DNA of 64,000 bases. Source: Candidatus Bariatricus faecipullorum (lineage in GTDB: Bacteria > Bacillota > Clostridia > Lachnospirales > Lachnospiraceae). The stretch lies in the NCBI GenBank assembly GCA_019118525.1, contig DWYV01000022.1, positions 1 to 64,000 on the forward strand, written 5' to 3'. Shown here one piece after another: positions 34,240-42,581 of this stretch. Under the pieces are notes generated by a model. That model did not search any database. It saw only the letters and a program-made list of their open reading frames with translations, and was not told where the DNA came from. Position 1 is the first letter of the stretch; every line of letters begins with the position of its first letter. The position numbers were made by a program, and so were the translations under genes.

Positions 34240-35129
34240 TACGAATACCTCCTTTTTTCTTTCTCCTCCAGTTCTTTATACAGTTCCTTATAATTTTCAT
34301 ATCTTACCGGATGAATTTTCCCCTCTTCCAGGGCTTCTTTCACGGCGCAGCCGGGCTCACTTATGTGGCTGCATCCCTGGAACCTGCACTGACCCTCAAA
34401 AGGAGCGAACTCCGGAAAGCAGAATTTCAGTTCTTCTTTTTCCAGGCCGTTTACATACAGCGAGGAAAATCCCGGGGTATCCACGATAAAGGAGTCTTCA
34501 TCCAGAGGTATCAGCTCCGAATGCCGGGTGGTATGTTTTCCCCGGTCAATCTTCCGGCTGATGCTTCCGGTTTCCATGCGGACCTCCGTCTGCAGACGGT
34601 TCACCAGGGAAGACTTTCCCACGCCGGAGGGCCCTGCCACTGTCGTAACTTTCCCCTTCAGTACCTGGCGCAGTTTCTCAATCCCTTTGTCCTCTCCCGC
34701 GCTGGTAAAAAGCACCGGGTAGCCGGTATTCTGATAAATTTCTCCCAGTTTCCGGATCTCTTCTTCTGTGACGATATCGGTCTTGTTGAAACAGAGCACA
34801 GCCGGGATTCCTTTCGCCTCCATGGACACCAGGAACCGGTCCAGAAGATAAAAATGAGGACTGGGCCTGGTCACGGCGAACACGACCAGCGCCTGGTCAA
34901 TATTTGCCACAGCCGGCCGTTCCAGTTCGTTTTTCCGGGGCAGAAGGCGGGTGATGTTCCCTTCCATGTCCTTTCTGTCCAGCACTTCAAACTCCACCAT
35001 ATCCCCTACCAGGGGTTTCTGTTTTTCTTTTCTGAAAATGCCTTTTGCTTTGCATTCATAAACAGCGAATTCTACTACGCTGTACACGTAGTAGAATCCT
35101 GCAATTCCTTTTATGATTCTTCCCTGCAT
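34239..35129 (-). CDS. rsgA: Ribosome small-subunit-dependent GTPase A
   Basis: A circularly permuted GTPase needed for 30S maturation. An N-terminal OB fold is followed by G4 NKTD (near residue 118), then G1 GPSGVGKSSL (near 167), then G3 DTPGFSS (near 210), the permuted order that defines the family. A zinc cluster C-x5-C-x-H-x5-C (CRFQGCSHISEPGC) follows near 247. ATG 35129 has AAAGGGA 7 nt upstream. It sits 22 nt after prkC. Confidence 0.96.
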   Translation of the reverse strand: MQGRIIKGIAGFYYVYSVVEFAVYECKAKGIFRKEKQKPLVGDMVEFEVLDRKDMEGNITRLLPRKNELERPAVANIDQALVVFAVTRPSPHFYLLDRFLVSMEAKGIPAVLCFNKTDIVTEEEIRKLGEIYQNTGYPVLFTSAGEDKGIEKLRQVLKGKVTTVAGPSGVGKSSLVNRLQTEVRMETGSISRKIDRGKHTTRHSELIPLDEDSFIVDTPGFSSLYVNGLEKEELKFCFPEFAPFEGQCRFQGCSHISEPGCAVKEALEEGKIHPVRYENYKELYKELEEKEKRRYS

Positions 35130-35151
35130 AAACCAGTCCCTTTTTCTGCCT

Positions 35152-37158
35152 TTACTCCTGTGTCTCTGTACCGGAGCCGCCTCCGCCTGCCAGGGATGCA
35201 TCGCTGAGCACCAGATTTACACTGCTGCCTTCTTCCACGCTGCTTCCCTCTGACGGCTCTACCCGGATGACCGTTCCGTACTCCTGGTCGCTGGCCTCAT
35301 AGGTCGTATTGCCTACCCGCAGTCCTACATTTTCCAGACGGTTTCTGGCCTCGCTCAGTGTCTGTCCTCTCAGGGACGGCACCTGTACCTGGGGCGCCGG
35401 TTCCGGTCCCAGGCTTACCACATAGCTGACACTGGTTCCTGCGTCCACTCTTCCGGAAGACGGGCTCTGACTGATAATCTGCCCTTCCGCATACCGGCTG
35501 GAATACTCCTGTCCGCTGACGCCGCCGTCAGAAAGTCCCCGGTTCGCCAGTTCGTTCTGGGCCTCGGACACCGTCATGCCGACCAGATTCGGCACGCTGA
35601 CCTGCTCGGCCCCGTTGCTGATATAAAGTGTTATCTTGCTTCCGGACTCTACCGTCGTCCCTTCCGCAGGGTCGGTACCGATGGCCATTCCGCTTTCCAC
35701 GTCACTGCTGTTCTGTCCGGTTACCGTAATATCCGCATCTTCAAATCCTGCTTCGATAAGTGCTTCCTTGGCCGCGTCCTCATCCATGTTGCTTACCGAA
35801 GGCACCGTAATCTCCTCCGGGCCGCTGCTGATGACTACCTGAATCACATCTTTCCGGGCGGCCATTTCTCCTTCCTCCGGCGTCTGCTCGATGACAACTC
35901 CTGCCTCATACTCGGAAGAAGGACGCTCCCCGGTTACTTCCATTACCAGATTCTTCTGTTCGCACATCCGCTCTGCCACGGCCTGGGTCTGTCCTACCAG
36001 GTTCGGCACCTCGATATCCGCCTCATTCTGCTCCGTTCTGGTTCCATCGGAAGAAAAGACACCTGCTGCCCGTCCGATGATAAAAATCAGGGCCACTACC
36101 AGAACGACTGCAACGACAATGATAACTGCCCGCATGATTTTTTTCTTCCGGGCTTCTTTTTCATCTTCCGGGTTCTCTTCCCCGTCCTCGTCGTCGTACT
36201 CTTCCCCGTCATCATCGTAGTCATCATCGTACTCGTCGTAATCGTCATCGTATTCTTCGGTGTCATCCATGCTGCTGCGGGAAATCATCACGGTATCGCC
36301 GGAGGGAGCCACACCCGGCAGCACGACAAAATTCCCGTCCGGGTCTACCAGGGCCCGCTTTAAGTCCTGAATCAGAAGCCCCACATTCGCATACCGTCTG
36401 TCGGGGTTCTTCTGGGTACATTTGAGAATAATTTTTTCCAGGGCCGGCGTAATATCTTTCGCATACCTGGAAGGCGGAACCATCTGTTCCTGCAGATGCT
36501 TCATGGCCACGGAAACCGTGGTCTCCCCATCGAAGGGCACCCGGCCGGTAACCATCTCATACATGGTAATTCCCGCGGAATAGATATCGCTTTTGGCATC
36601 ACAAAAACTGCCCCGCGCCTGCTCCGGCGACACATAGTGCACCGATCCCATGGCGTTGGAGCTTACCGTGTGGGAATCCGCCGCTTTTGCAATCCCAAAA
36701 TCAGTAACCTTTACCTTGCCTTCTTTTGATATAATAATATTCTGAGGTTTGATATCCCTGTGAATGATGTTATGCTTGTGGGCGGCTTCGATTCCGCTGC
36801 ACATCTGGATAGAAATGCTGATAACTTCCTTTGTGGAAAGTTTTCCTTTTTTCTGAATATATTCTTTCAGCGTGATACCCTCTACCAGCTCCATCACCAT
36901 GTAGTAGAGCCCCCGGTCCTCCCCTACATCGTACACATTGACGATATTGGGATTCAGAAGCCCGGCGGCAGCCTGTGCCTCGGAGCGGAATTTTCTGACG
37001 AATTCCTCGTCCTCCCGGTATTCCTTTTTCAGAACTTTGATAGCCACATAGCGGTTCAGCATCCGGTCTCTTCCCTTGTACACGTCTGCCATGCCGCCTG
37101 CCCCGAGTTTGCTGATTACATCATATCTTCCACCTAAAATAATCCCGTCTTTTACCAT
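35152..37158 (-). CDS. prkC: PASTA-domain Ser/Thr kinase (PrkC/Stk1/PknB type)
   Basis: A 668-residue membrane kinase that senses muropeptides/lipid II in relatives. The kinase domain (about residues 12-275) shows the Gly loop LGAGGMADVY, VAIK, HRDIKPQN, DFGIAK and SPEQA. An acidic Asp/Glu/Tyr-rich linker (about 295-335) precedes one membrane helix (about 343-366). Four extracellular PASTA repeats follow, starting roughly at 384, 451, 521 and 591, and a Gly-rich tail ends the protein. It overlaps the prpC stop by 7 nt, so kinase and phosphatase are coupled. Confidence 0.96.
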   Translation of the reverse strand: MVKDGIILGGRYDVISKLGAGGMADVYKGRDRMLNRYVAIKVLKKEYREDEEFVRKFRSEAQAAAGLLNPNIVNVYDVGEDRGLYYMVMELVEGITLKEYIQKKGKLSTKEVISISIQMCSGIEAAHKHNIIHRDIKPQNIIISKEGKVKVTDFGIAKAADSHTVSSNAMGSVHYVSPEQARGSFCDAKSDIYSAGITMYEMVTGRVPFDGETTVSVAMKHLQEQMVPPSRYAKDITPALEKIILKCTQKNPDRRYANVGLLIQDLKRALVDPDGNFVVLPGVAPSGDTVMISRSSMDDTEEYDDDYDEYDDDYDDDGEEYDDEDGEENPEDEKEARKKKIMRAVIIVVAVVLVVALIFIIGRAAGVFSSDGTRTEQNEADIEVPNLVGQTQAVAERMCEQKNLVMEVTGERPSSEYEAGVVIEQTPEEGEMAARKDVIQVVISSGPEEITVPSVSNMDEDAAKEALIEAGFEDADITVTGQNSSDVESGMAIGTDPAEGTTVESGSKITLYISNGAEQVSVPNLVGMTVSEAQNELANRGLSDGGVSGQEYSSRYAEGQIISQSPSSGRVDAGTSVSYVVSLGPEPAPQVQVPSLRGQTLSEARNRLENVGLRVGNTTYEASDQEYGTVIRVEPSEGSSVEEGSSVNLVLSDASLAGGGGSGTETQE

Positions 37159-37895
37159 ATACTCACCTCATCCGAAAATGGCTGTGCCAGAACGACGCCT
37201 ATGTTGTCTCTTCCACCGTTTGCATTCGCCCGCTCTATCAGCATCTGGCCGGCCTCCACAATATCTCTCGCACTCTTTATAATCGCAAAAATGTCTTCAT
37301 CTTCTACCATATTGCTCAGGCCATCCGTGCACATCAGAATCACATCACCCTTTTTCAGGTGATATTCAAAAAAGTCTGTCTCTACGTCTTCTTTCATGCC
37401 AATCGCTCTTGTGATGATGTTTTTGTCCGGATGGTGTCTGGCCTCTTCTTCCTTCAGACCGCCAAGGCGTACCATCTCCTCCACGAAGGAGTGGTCCCGG
37501 GAAAGCTGCCGGATATCCTGATTCACCAGGTAAAGCCGGCTGTCACCCACGTTGATAAAATACAGGGTGTGCTCGATAACCGTAGCCACTACCAGCGTAG
37601 TTCCCATGCCTTCCAGCTTGATGTCCTTCCCTGCCGCTTCTATCAGTTTGTGATTGGCAGTCTGTACCGCGTCCCGGAGAATCTCTTCCGGGCTTTCTTT
37701 TACGGAATGTTTCAGCTCTTCTTCCAGAACCTCGACTGTATATCTGGAGGCAAAATCCCCGGCCTTGTGTCCGCCCATGCCGTCTGCCACCACAAGCAGA
37801 TTGGGCAGTCCGCCCATAGGTTCGTCTGTGGCAAACACATAATCCTGGTTCATTTCCCTTTTTCTTCCCACGTCAGTAATGGAAAAAGTCTTCAT
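37152..37895 (-). CDS. prpC: PP2C-type Ser/Thr phosphatase (Stp1/PrpC)
   Basis: This phosphatase reverses phosphorylation by the neighbouring PASTA kinase. PP2C motifs: DVGRKREMNQD (residues 8-18), VVADGMGGH near 36, GTTLVVA near 98, NVGDSRLYL near 115, CTDGLSN near 190 and GGRDNIGVVL near 227, containing the metal-binding aspartates. Its 247 residues are standard. It lies 3 nt after rlmN and overlaps prkC. Confidence 0.96.
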   Translation of the reverse strand: MKTFSITDVGRKREMNQDYVFATDEPMGGLPNLLVVADGMGGHKAGDFASRYTVEVLEEELKHSVKESPEEILRDAVQTANHKLIEAAGKDIKLEGMGTTLVVATVIEHTLYFINVGDSRLYLVNQDIRQLSRDHSFVEEMVRLGGLKEEEARHHPDKNIITRAIGMKEDVETDFFEYHLKKGDVILMCTDGLSNMVEDEDIFAIIKSARDIVEAGQMLIERANANGGRDNIGVVLAQPFSDEVSIW

Positions 37896-37898
37896 AAT

Positions 37899-38936
37899 CT
37901 ATACTCCTTGCATGGTTTTCCGCCTAAGCTGTCCGCAGGCGCCGTCAATATCTGCGCCCATTTCTCTTCTTATAGTAACATTTATCCCATTTTTTTCAAG
38001 TTTATTTTTGAATTCCAGGGCACTTTTTTTGTCCGGTTTTTCAAAATTTCTTTCCCGGATGGGGTTTACCGGAATCAGATTCAGATGGCAGTTTTGGTGT
38101 CCCAGAAGCGCGGAAAGCTCCCGCGCGTCCTCGTCTCCGTCGTTCACGCCCCGCACCAGGCTGTACTCAAATGTAATCCTCCTGCCGGTCTTCTGAAAGT
38201 AGGTATGGCAGGCGTCCAGCACCTCTTCCAGAGGGTATTTGTTGGCCACGGGCATCAGTTTTTTCCGCTTTTCCTGGGTGGACCCGTGAAGGGACAAAGC
38301 CAGGGTTATCTGAAGCCCTTCCTCCGCCAGTCTCAGGATTCCCGGTACGATGCCGCAGGTGGAGGCCGTCAGGTTCCGCTGGCTGATATGCAGCCCGTTT
38401 TCATCGCTGACCATCCGGATAAACCGGACAAAATTCTCATAGTTGTCCAGCGGTTCTCCGGTTCCCATGACGACGATATTATGTACCCGCTCCCTGGTCA
38501 TTCTCTGTATCCGGTAAACCTGACCCAGCATTTCGGAGGCCGTCAGGTTCCGTTCCAGCCCGTCCAGGGTGGAGGCGCAAAAACGGCATCCCATCCGGCA
38601 TCCGGCCTGGGAGGAAATACACACGGAGTTCCCGTGCCTGTATTTCATCAGTACGCTTTCCACCATATTGCCGTCTTTTAAGCAGAACAGATATTTTCTT
38701 GTCCCATCCTTTTTGGACACCTGCTCCTGTACCATCTCCACCTTCCGGATTTCGTAATCCGCATCCAGTTTCTTCCGCAGGGCGGCAGGAAGATTCGTCA
38801 TTTCCTCAAAAGACTCCGCCAGCTTTACGTGAAGCCACTGGTAAATCTGTTTTGCCCGGAACGCTTTCTCGCCGAGAGAAACCATTTCCTCTGTCAGCTC
38901 TTCCAGCGTACAGGATGCAATGTCTTTCTTTTCCAT
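37899..38936 (-). CDS. rlmN: 23S rRNA (adenine-2503-C2)-methyltransferase RlmN
   Basis: A radical-SAM enzyme that methylates A2503 of 23S rRNA and A37 of some tRNAs. The cluster motif CxxxCxxC is seen as CRMGCRFC near residue 112. The partner catalytic cysteine is in ACGQL near the C-terminus, and GEPLDNY is near 160. About 345 residues is typical. The start ATG 38936 lies right after the rsmB stop; the ribosome binding site is weak, so translation may depend on coupling. Confidence 0.95.
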   Translation of the reverse strand: MEKKDIASCTLEELTEEMVSLGEKAFRAKQIYQWLHVKLAESFEEMTNLPAALRKKLDADYEIRKVEMVQEQVSKKDGTRKYLFCLKDGNMVESVLMKYRHGNSVCISSQAGCRMGCRFCASTLDGLERNLTASEMLGQVYRIQRMTRERVHNIVVMGTGEPLDNYENFVRFIRMVSDENGLHISQRNLTASTCGIVPGILRLAEEGLQITLALSLHGSTQEKRKKLMPVANKYPLEEVLDACHTYFQKTGRRITFEYSLVRGVNDGDEDARELSALLGHQNCHLNLIPVNPIRERNFEKPDKKSALEFKNKLEKNGINVTIRREMGADIDGACGQLRRKTMQGV

Positions 38937-38940
38937 CTCT

Positions 38941-40251
38941 CTATGCCTGCCTTTTTTTGAATTTTGCCAGGTAAAACCCGTCTGTCTCCCTGCTGGCGGA
39001 AGGAAAAATCTGTTCCTGCCACTCCAGGGAAAATTCCGGAAATTCCTTCCCGAACCAGTCCGCGTTTTCCTCATTTTCTGCCCGGTGCACCGTGCAGGTG
39101 CTGTAAAGCAGCGTACCGCCCGGTTTTACATAATCCTTCACCGTGGACAGTATTTTTCGCTGAAGCAGAACCAGTTCCTCTTCCTGTCCTGGGCTCATCC
39201 GGTATTTTAAATCCGTCTTTTTCGCCAGCACGCCCAGACCGGAACAGGGCAGGTCGGCCAGCAGAACGTCTGCGGTCTCCACGGACGCTTTGTCAAATGC
39301 GGTGGCGTCCTGACAGACGGCCCGGACACCCGGGATTCCCATCCGGTCAATGTTTTCCTGAATCAGGGCCGTTTTGGCCGGACTGACGTCCCTGGTCTCC
39401 ACGGAACCGGTTCCTTCCAGAAGCCAGGCTGCATGGAGGGCTTTTCCTCCCGGCGCGCCGCAGACGTCCAGCACATGGTCTCCCTTCCGGATATCCGCCG
39501 CTTCCACTGCCCGGGCGGAAGAGATGTCCTGCACCAGAAAGGCTCCTTCCCGGAATCCCGGTACCATTCCCAGATAGTCATACCCGGAAATGCAGAGCAC
39601 GCCCTGCCCTTCCGGATGGGGACGGACGGTAATCCCGGCTTCTTCCATCTCTTTTATCAGTGCCTCCCGCTCCGGCCCTTTTTTCCCGCACCAGATACAG
39701 GTGGGCCGCTCCCGGTAAAGTGCGTTCAGCATGTCTTCTGTCCGCTCTTCTCCATACTCCTGCCGCCACTGTTCCACAATCCAGGCCGGAACGGAATACC
39801 GGACGGACAGATACGCGGTCCTCTCGGACGGATCCGGCAGGGGAAGGTTCTCCTTCTCCCGGGCAATCCTGCGCAGCACGCCGTTTACAAATCCCCGCAG
39901 AGGGCCGAACCCTTTTTTCACGGCCAGACGCACGGCCTCATTGCAGGCAGCAGAATCGGGCACGCTGTCCATATATTTTATCTGATATACCGCCATCCGC
40001 AGAATGTTGCGGATAACGGGTTTCATCTTTCCTTTTTTCACACTGGAAAACCGGTCGATAATATAATCCAGTTCCAGCATTCTCTCTATCGTTCCTTCAC
40101 TGAGCCTGGTGATAAAGGCGCGCTCCCGCTTGTCCAGATACTGGTACTTTTCCAGCACGCCCCGGAGGGCTACATGGCTCATCACCTGGTCTCTGGTTAC
40201 CTCCATCAGAATCCCCAGCACCAGTTCTCTCTCATCCGCCGTCTTAGTCAT
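38941..40251 (-). CDS. rsmB: 16S rRNA (cytosine-967-C5)-methyltransferase RsmB
   Basis: The N-terminal NusB-like RNA-binding domain (about residues 1-140) precedes a Rossmann methyltransferase domain. The latter has the SAM motif DVCGAPGGK near 250, the cysteine motif DLPCSGLG near 315, and the second catalytic cysteine in YSTCTVHRAENE near 370. Its 436 residues fit RsmB. The start overlaps the Zn-peptidase stop by 8 nt. Confidence 0.95.
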   Translation of the reverse strand: MTKTADERELVLGILMEVTRDQVMSHVALRGVLEKYQYLDKRERAFITRLSEGTIERMLELDYIIDRFSSVKKGKMKPVIRNILRMAVYQIKYMDSVPDSAACNEAVRLAVKKGFGPLRGFVNGVLRRIAREKENLPLPDPSERTAYLSVRYSVPAWIVEQWRQEYGEERTEDMLNALYRERPTCIWCGKKGPEREALIKEMEEAGITVRPHPEGQGVLCISGYDYLGMVPGFREGAFLVQDISSARAVEAADIRKGDHVLDVCGAPGGKALHAAWLLEGTGSVETRDVSPAKTALIQENIDRMGIPGVRAVCQDATAFDKASVETADVLLADLPCSGLGVLAKKTDLKYRMSPGQEEELVLLQRKILSTVKDYVKPGGTLLYSTCTVHRAENEENADWFGKEFPEFSLEWQEQIFPSASRETDGFYLAKFKKRQA

Positions 40252-40957
40252 TGTCCCCTCTGCGTCCTCCTGTCAGAATCAAAAGTCTGAGAAGCTGCAG
40301 GATAGCCGAAGCAGCGCTGGCCACATACGTCAGGGCCGCCGCAGACAGCACCCGTTTTGCCTGTCTGGCCTCCTCCTCGTAAAGCAGTCCGGAGCTTCGC
40401 AGAATCCGCATGGCCCGGGAAGAAGCATTAAACTCCACCGGAAGGGTCACAAGCTGGAACAGAACCACTGCTGCAAACAGCCATATCCCCAGGTTAATCA
40501 GAAAAGAGGACATCTCTCCTCCCATAAAAAGACCGATGATAATCAGCGGCCAGGAAAGCCCGGAGCCAAAGTTTGCCACCGGCACGAGGGCTCCCCGGAT
40601 ACTGAGGGGTACATAGTGGGTGGCATGCTGGATAACATGGCCGCACTCATGCGCCGCCACGCCCAGGGCCGCCACAGACGTGGAACCGTAAGTGGAATCG
40701 GAAAGCCGCACCACTTTTGTCCTGGGGTCGAAATGGTCGGTCAGTTTTCCCGACACCCTCTCAATCCTTACATCGTAGATACCTGCCTGGCGCAGAATCT
40801 GTTCTGCTGCCATGGCGCCGGTAATACCGGCATGGTTCCGCACCCGGCTGTACCGGGAATAGGTGGAATTCACCCGGGCAGAGGCCGCCATACAGATGAC
40901 CACGCCCACCAGAACCAGAATATAAGTGGGGTCAAAATAAAACGGATAATAAAACAT
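40244..40957 (-). CDS. Membrane zinc metallopeptidase (YugP family)
   Basis: A 237-residue protein with an N-terminal membrane helix (about 10-27), the zinc motif AAHECGHVIQHA near residue 103, and two or three hydrophobic helices in the middle and C-terminal part. It is found in this position of the fmt-rsmB operon in many Clostridia. The physiological substrate is unknown. It overlaps rsmB at its 3' end and follows fmt by 30 nt. Confidence 0.92.
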   Translation of the reverse strand: MFYYPFYFDPTYILVLVGVVICMAASARVNSTYSRYSRVRNHAGITGAMAAEQILRQAGIYDVRIERVSGKLTDHFDPRTKVVRLSDSTYGSTSVAALGVAAHECGHVIQHATHYVPLSIRGALVPVANFGSGLSWPLIIIGLFMGGEMSSFLINLGIWLFAAVVLFQLVTLPVEFNASSRAMRILRSSGLLYEEEARQAKRVLSAAALTYVASAASAILQLLRLLILTGGRRGDND

Positions 40958-40987
40958 GGTATCTTCTCCCTTCGCACTGCCGTTTTT

Positions 40988-41938
40988 TTACAGACCGGCC
41001 TCTTCTGTCCTTCCCAGGCAGAGGCCCTTCTGTACCGGATACCCCCTCAGAAACGCGCCCGTATCCATGCGCTTTTTCCCGGGAATCTGAAGGGCCAGAA
41101 TCCGGAGCTGTCCCTCTTTTGTCTGTACCAGAAAGGAATCCTTTTCCACTACCGTCACGGTTCCCGGTTTTTCCCCGCTCTCCGTCTCCAGCACTTCCGC
41201 GTCCCAGACTTTCATCATCTTCCCGTTCCAGTAAGTATATGCACTTGGCCAGGGATTCAGTCCCCGAATCAGCCGTTCCGTCTCCCGGGCCGGCTTTTCC
41301 CAGTCAATCTCTCCCATTTCCTTCTTCAGCATCCGGGCATAGGCCGTGGTCGTCTCTCCCTGCTTTTCGGGAGTTACTTCCCCTTTTTTCAGCCTGTCCA
41401 GCGTCTCCACGCAGAGCGCGGCCCCGGCTTCCGCCAGTTTATCGTGAAGGCTTCCCCCGGTCTCTTTTTCCTCCAGGGGCACATGCACTTTTGCCAGCAT
41501 GTCCCCGGTATCCAGTCCTTCGTCCATCTGCATGATGGTGACGCCGCTTTCGCTCTCCCCGTTTATCACTGCCCACTGAATGGGGGCGGCGCCCCGGTAG
41601 GCGGGGAGCAGGGAAGCATGCACGTTAATACAGCCGTAAGGATACATCTCCAGAATCTCCCGGGGCAGAATCTGTCCAAAGGCAATGACGACACTGATAT
41701 CCGCCGGGTAGTTTTTCAGAAATTCCACGTTCTCCGGTTCCCGGATTTTCTTCGGCTGAAACACCGGAATTCCGTGTTTTACGGCACATTCCTTTACCGG
41801 AGAGAGCTGCATCTCTTTTCCCCGTCCTCTGGGTTTGTCCGGCTGGGTCACGGCCAGCACCACCTCATGGCCGGCTGCCACCAGGGCTTCCAGTGTTCCC
41901 ACGGAAAAGTCCGGGGTTCCCATAAATACAATCCTCAT
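40988..41938 (-). CDS. fmt: Methionyl-tRNA formyltransferase
   Basis: This enzyme formylates initiator Met-tRNA using 10-formyl-THF. The N-terminal Rossmann domain has MGTPDFS (7-13) and the catalytic motif INVHASLLPAYRGAAPIQWA near 105-124. The C-terminal OB-like tRNA-binding domain follows (about 205-310). Its 316 residues are typical. It sits directly after def, the normal partner. Confidence 0.97.
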   Translation of the reverse strand: MRIVFMGTPDFSVGTLEALVAAGHEVVLAVTQPDKPRGRGKEMQLSPVKECAVKHGIPVFQPKKIREPENVEFLKNYPADISVVIAFGQILPREILEMYPYGCINVHASLLPAYRGAAPIQWAVINGESESGVTIMQMDEGLDTGDMLAKVHVPLEEKETGGSLHDKLAEAGAALCVETLDRLKKGEVTPEKQGETTTAYARMLKKEMGEIDWEKPARETERLIRGLNPWPSAYTYWNGKMMKVWDAEVLETESGEKPGTVTVVEKDSFLVQTKEGQLRILALQIPGKKRMDTGAFLRGYPVQKGLCLGRTEEAGL

Positions 41939-41952
41939 GGAATCCCTCCTTC

Positions 41953-42429
41953 CTAAGCCTCATCGTCTCCGTTTTCCACATCGTGCAGGCCGTCCTCTGT
42001 TTTATCCACATAGAGATGACCGTCCAGATGGTCCAGCTCATGGCAGACAGCCCGGGCAAGCAGGCCCTCGGCTTCCATCTCATACTCCTCCATCTGCTCA
42101 TTCAGGGCACGGAATTTTACATGTTCCGGGCGGGTTACGATTCCATACTTGCCGGGCACACTTAAGCACCCCTCTTCTCCGGTCTGCTCACCGGAGGTCT
42201 CCAGAATCTCCGGGTTAATCAGCACCAGCGGTCCTGCTCCCACGTCTATCACCACGATGCGCTTGAGTATCCCCACCTGGGGGGCCGCAAGGCCGACTCC
42301 CATGGCGTCGTACATGGTATCCAGCATGTCATCAATCAGCACACTGGTCCGAAGAGTCATCTTCGGCACCTCCTTGCACACCTTTTCCAGTATCTCGTCT
42401 CCCATTTCCCGTATTCTCCGTATTGCCAT
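41953..42429 (-). CDS. def: Peptide deformylase
   Basis: This enzyme removes the N-formyl group from nascent proteins. All three deformylase motifs are present: GVGLAAPQVG near 43, EEGCLSVPG near 85 and the metal-binding HELDHLDG near 130. Its 158 residues fit. The C-terminus is acidic. GGAGGAAATG precedes ATG 42429. Between it and priA lies a 120-nt hairpin-rich intercistronic element. Confidence 0.97.
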   Translation of the reverse strand: MAIRRIREMGDEILEKVCKEVPKMTLRTSVLIDDMLDTMYDAMGVGLAAPQVGILKRIVVIDVGAGPLVLINPEILETSGEQTGEEGCLSVPGKYGIVTRPEHVKFRALNEQMEEYEMEAEGLLARAVCHELDHLDGHLYVDKTEDGLHDVENGDDEA

Positions 42430-42461
42430 TTTTGCATTTCCTCCTCACTGTTTTTGTTCAA

Positions 42462-42581
42462 GTACGCCACCGGCGTACCTGCCGCGAGACGCGCGCTCCA
42501 AAGGAGCTTTCCTCTGCGCGCCTCTGCAATCCGCCGGAGGCTTAACTTTCAGCAGGGGATTGTCACCCCCTGCTGAAAGTT
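42462..42581. repeat. Hairpin-rich intercistronic element between priA and def
   Basis: Three inverted repeats lie in a row: GTACGCC/GGCGTAC (42462-42478), a GAGACGCGCGC/GCGCGCCTC stem with inner GCTCC/GGAGC (42486-42523), and AACTTTCAGCAGGGG/CCCCTGCTGAAAGTT (42544-42581, 15-bp arms). The last begins inside the priA stop codon. No T-run follows on the transcribed strand, so it looks like a REP-type or RNA-processing element within an operon rather than a terminator. Confidence 0.7.

Noticed and set aside
36180..36270. Trinucleotide-repeat-like stretch of GAT/GAC/GAA codons
   Set aside because: It encodes the acidic linker between kinase domain and membrane helix of PrkC, a normal low-complexity feature, and is not a mobile or regulatory repeat.
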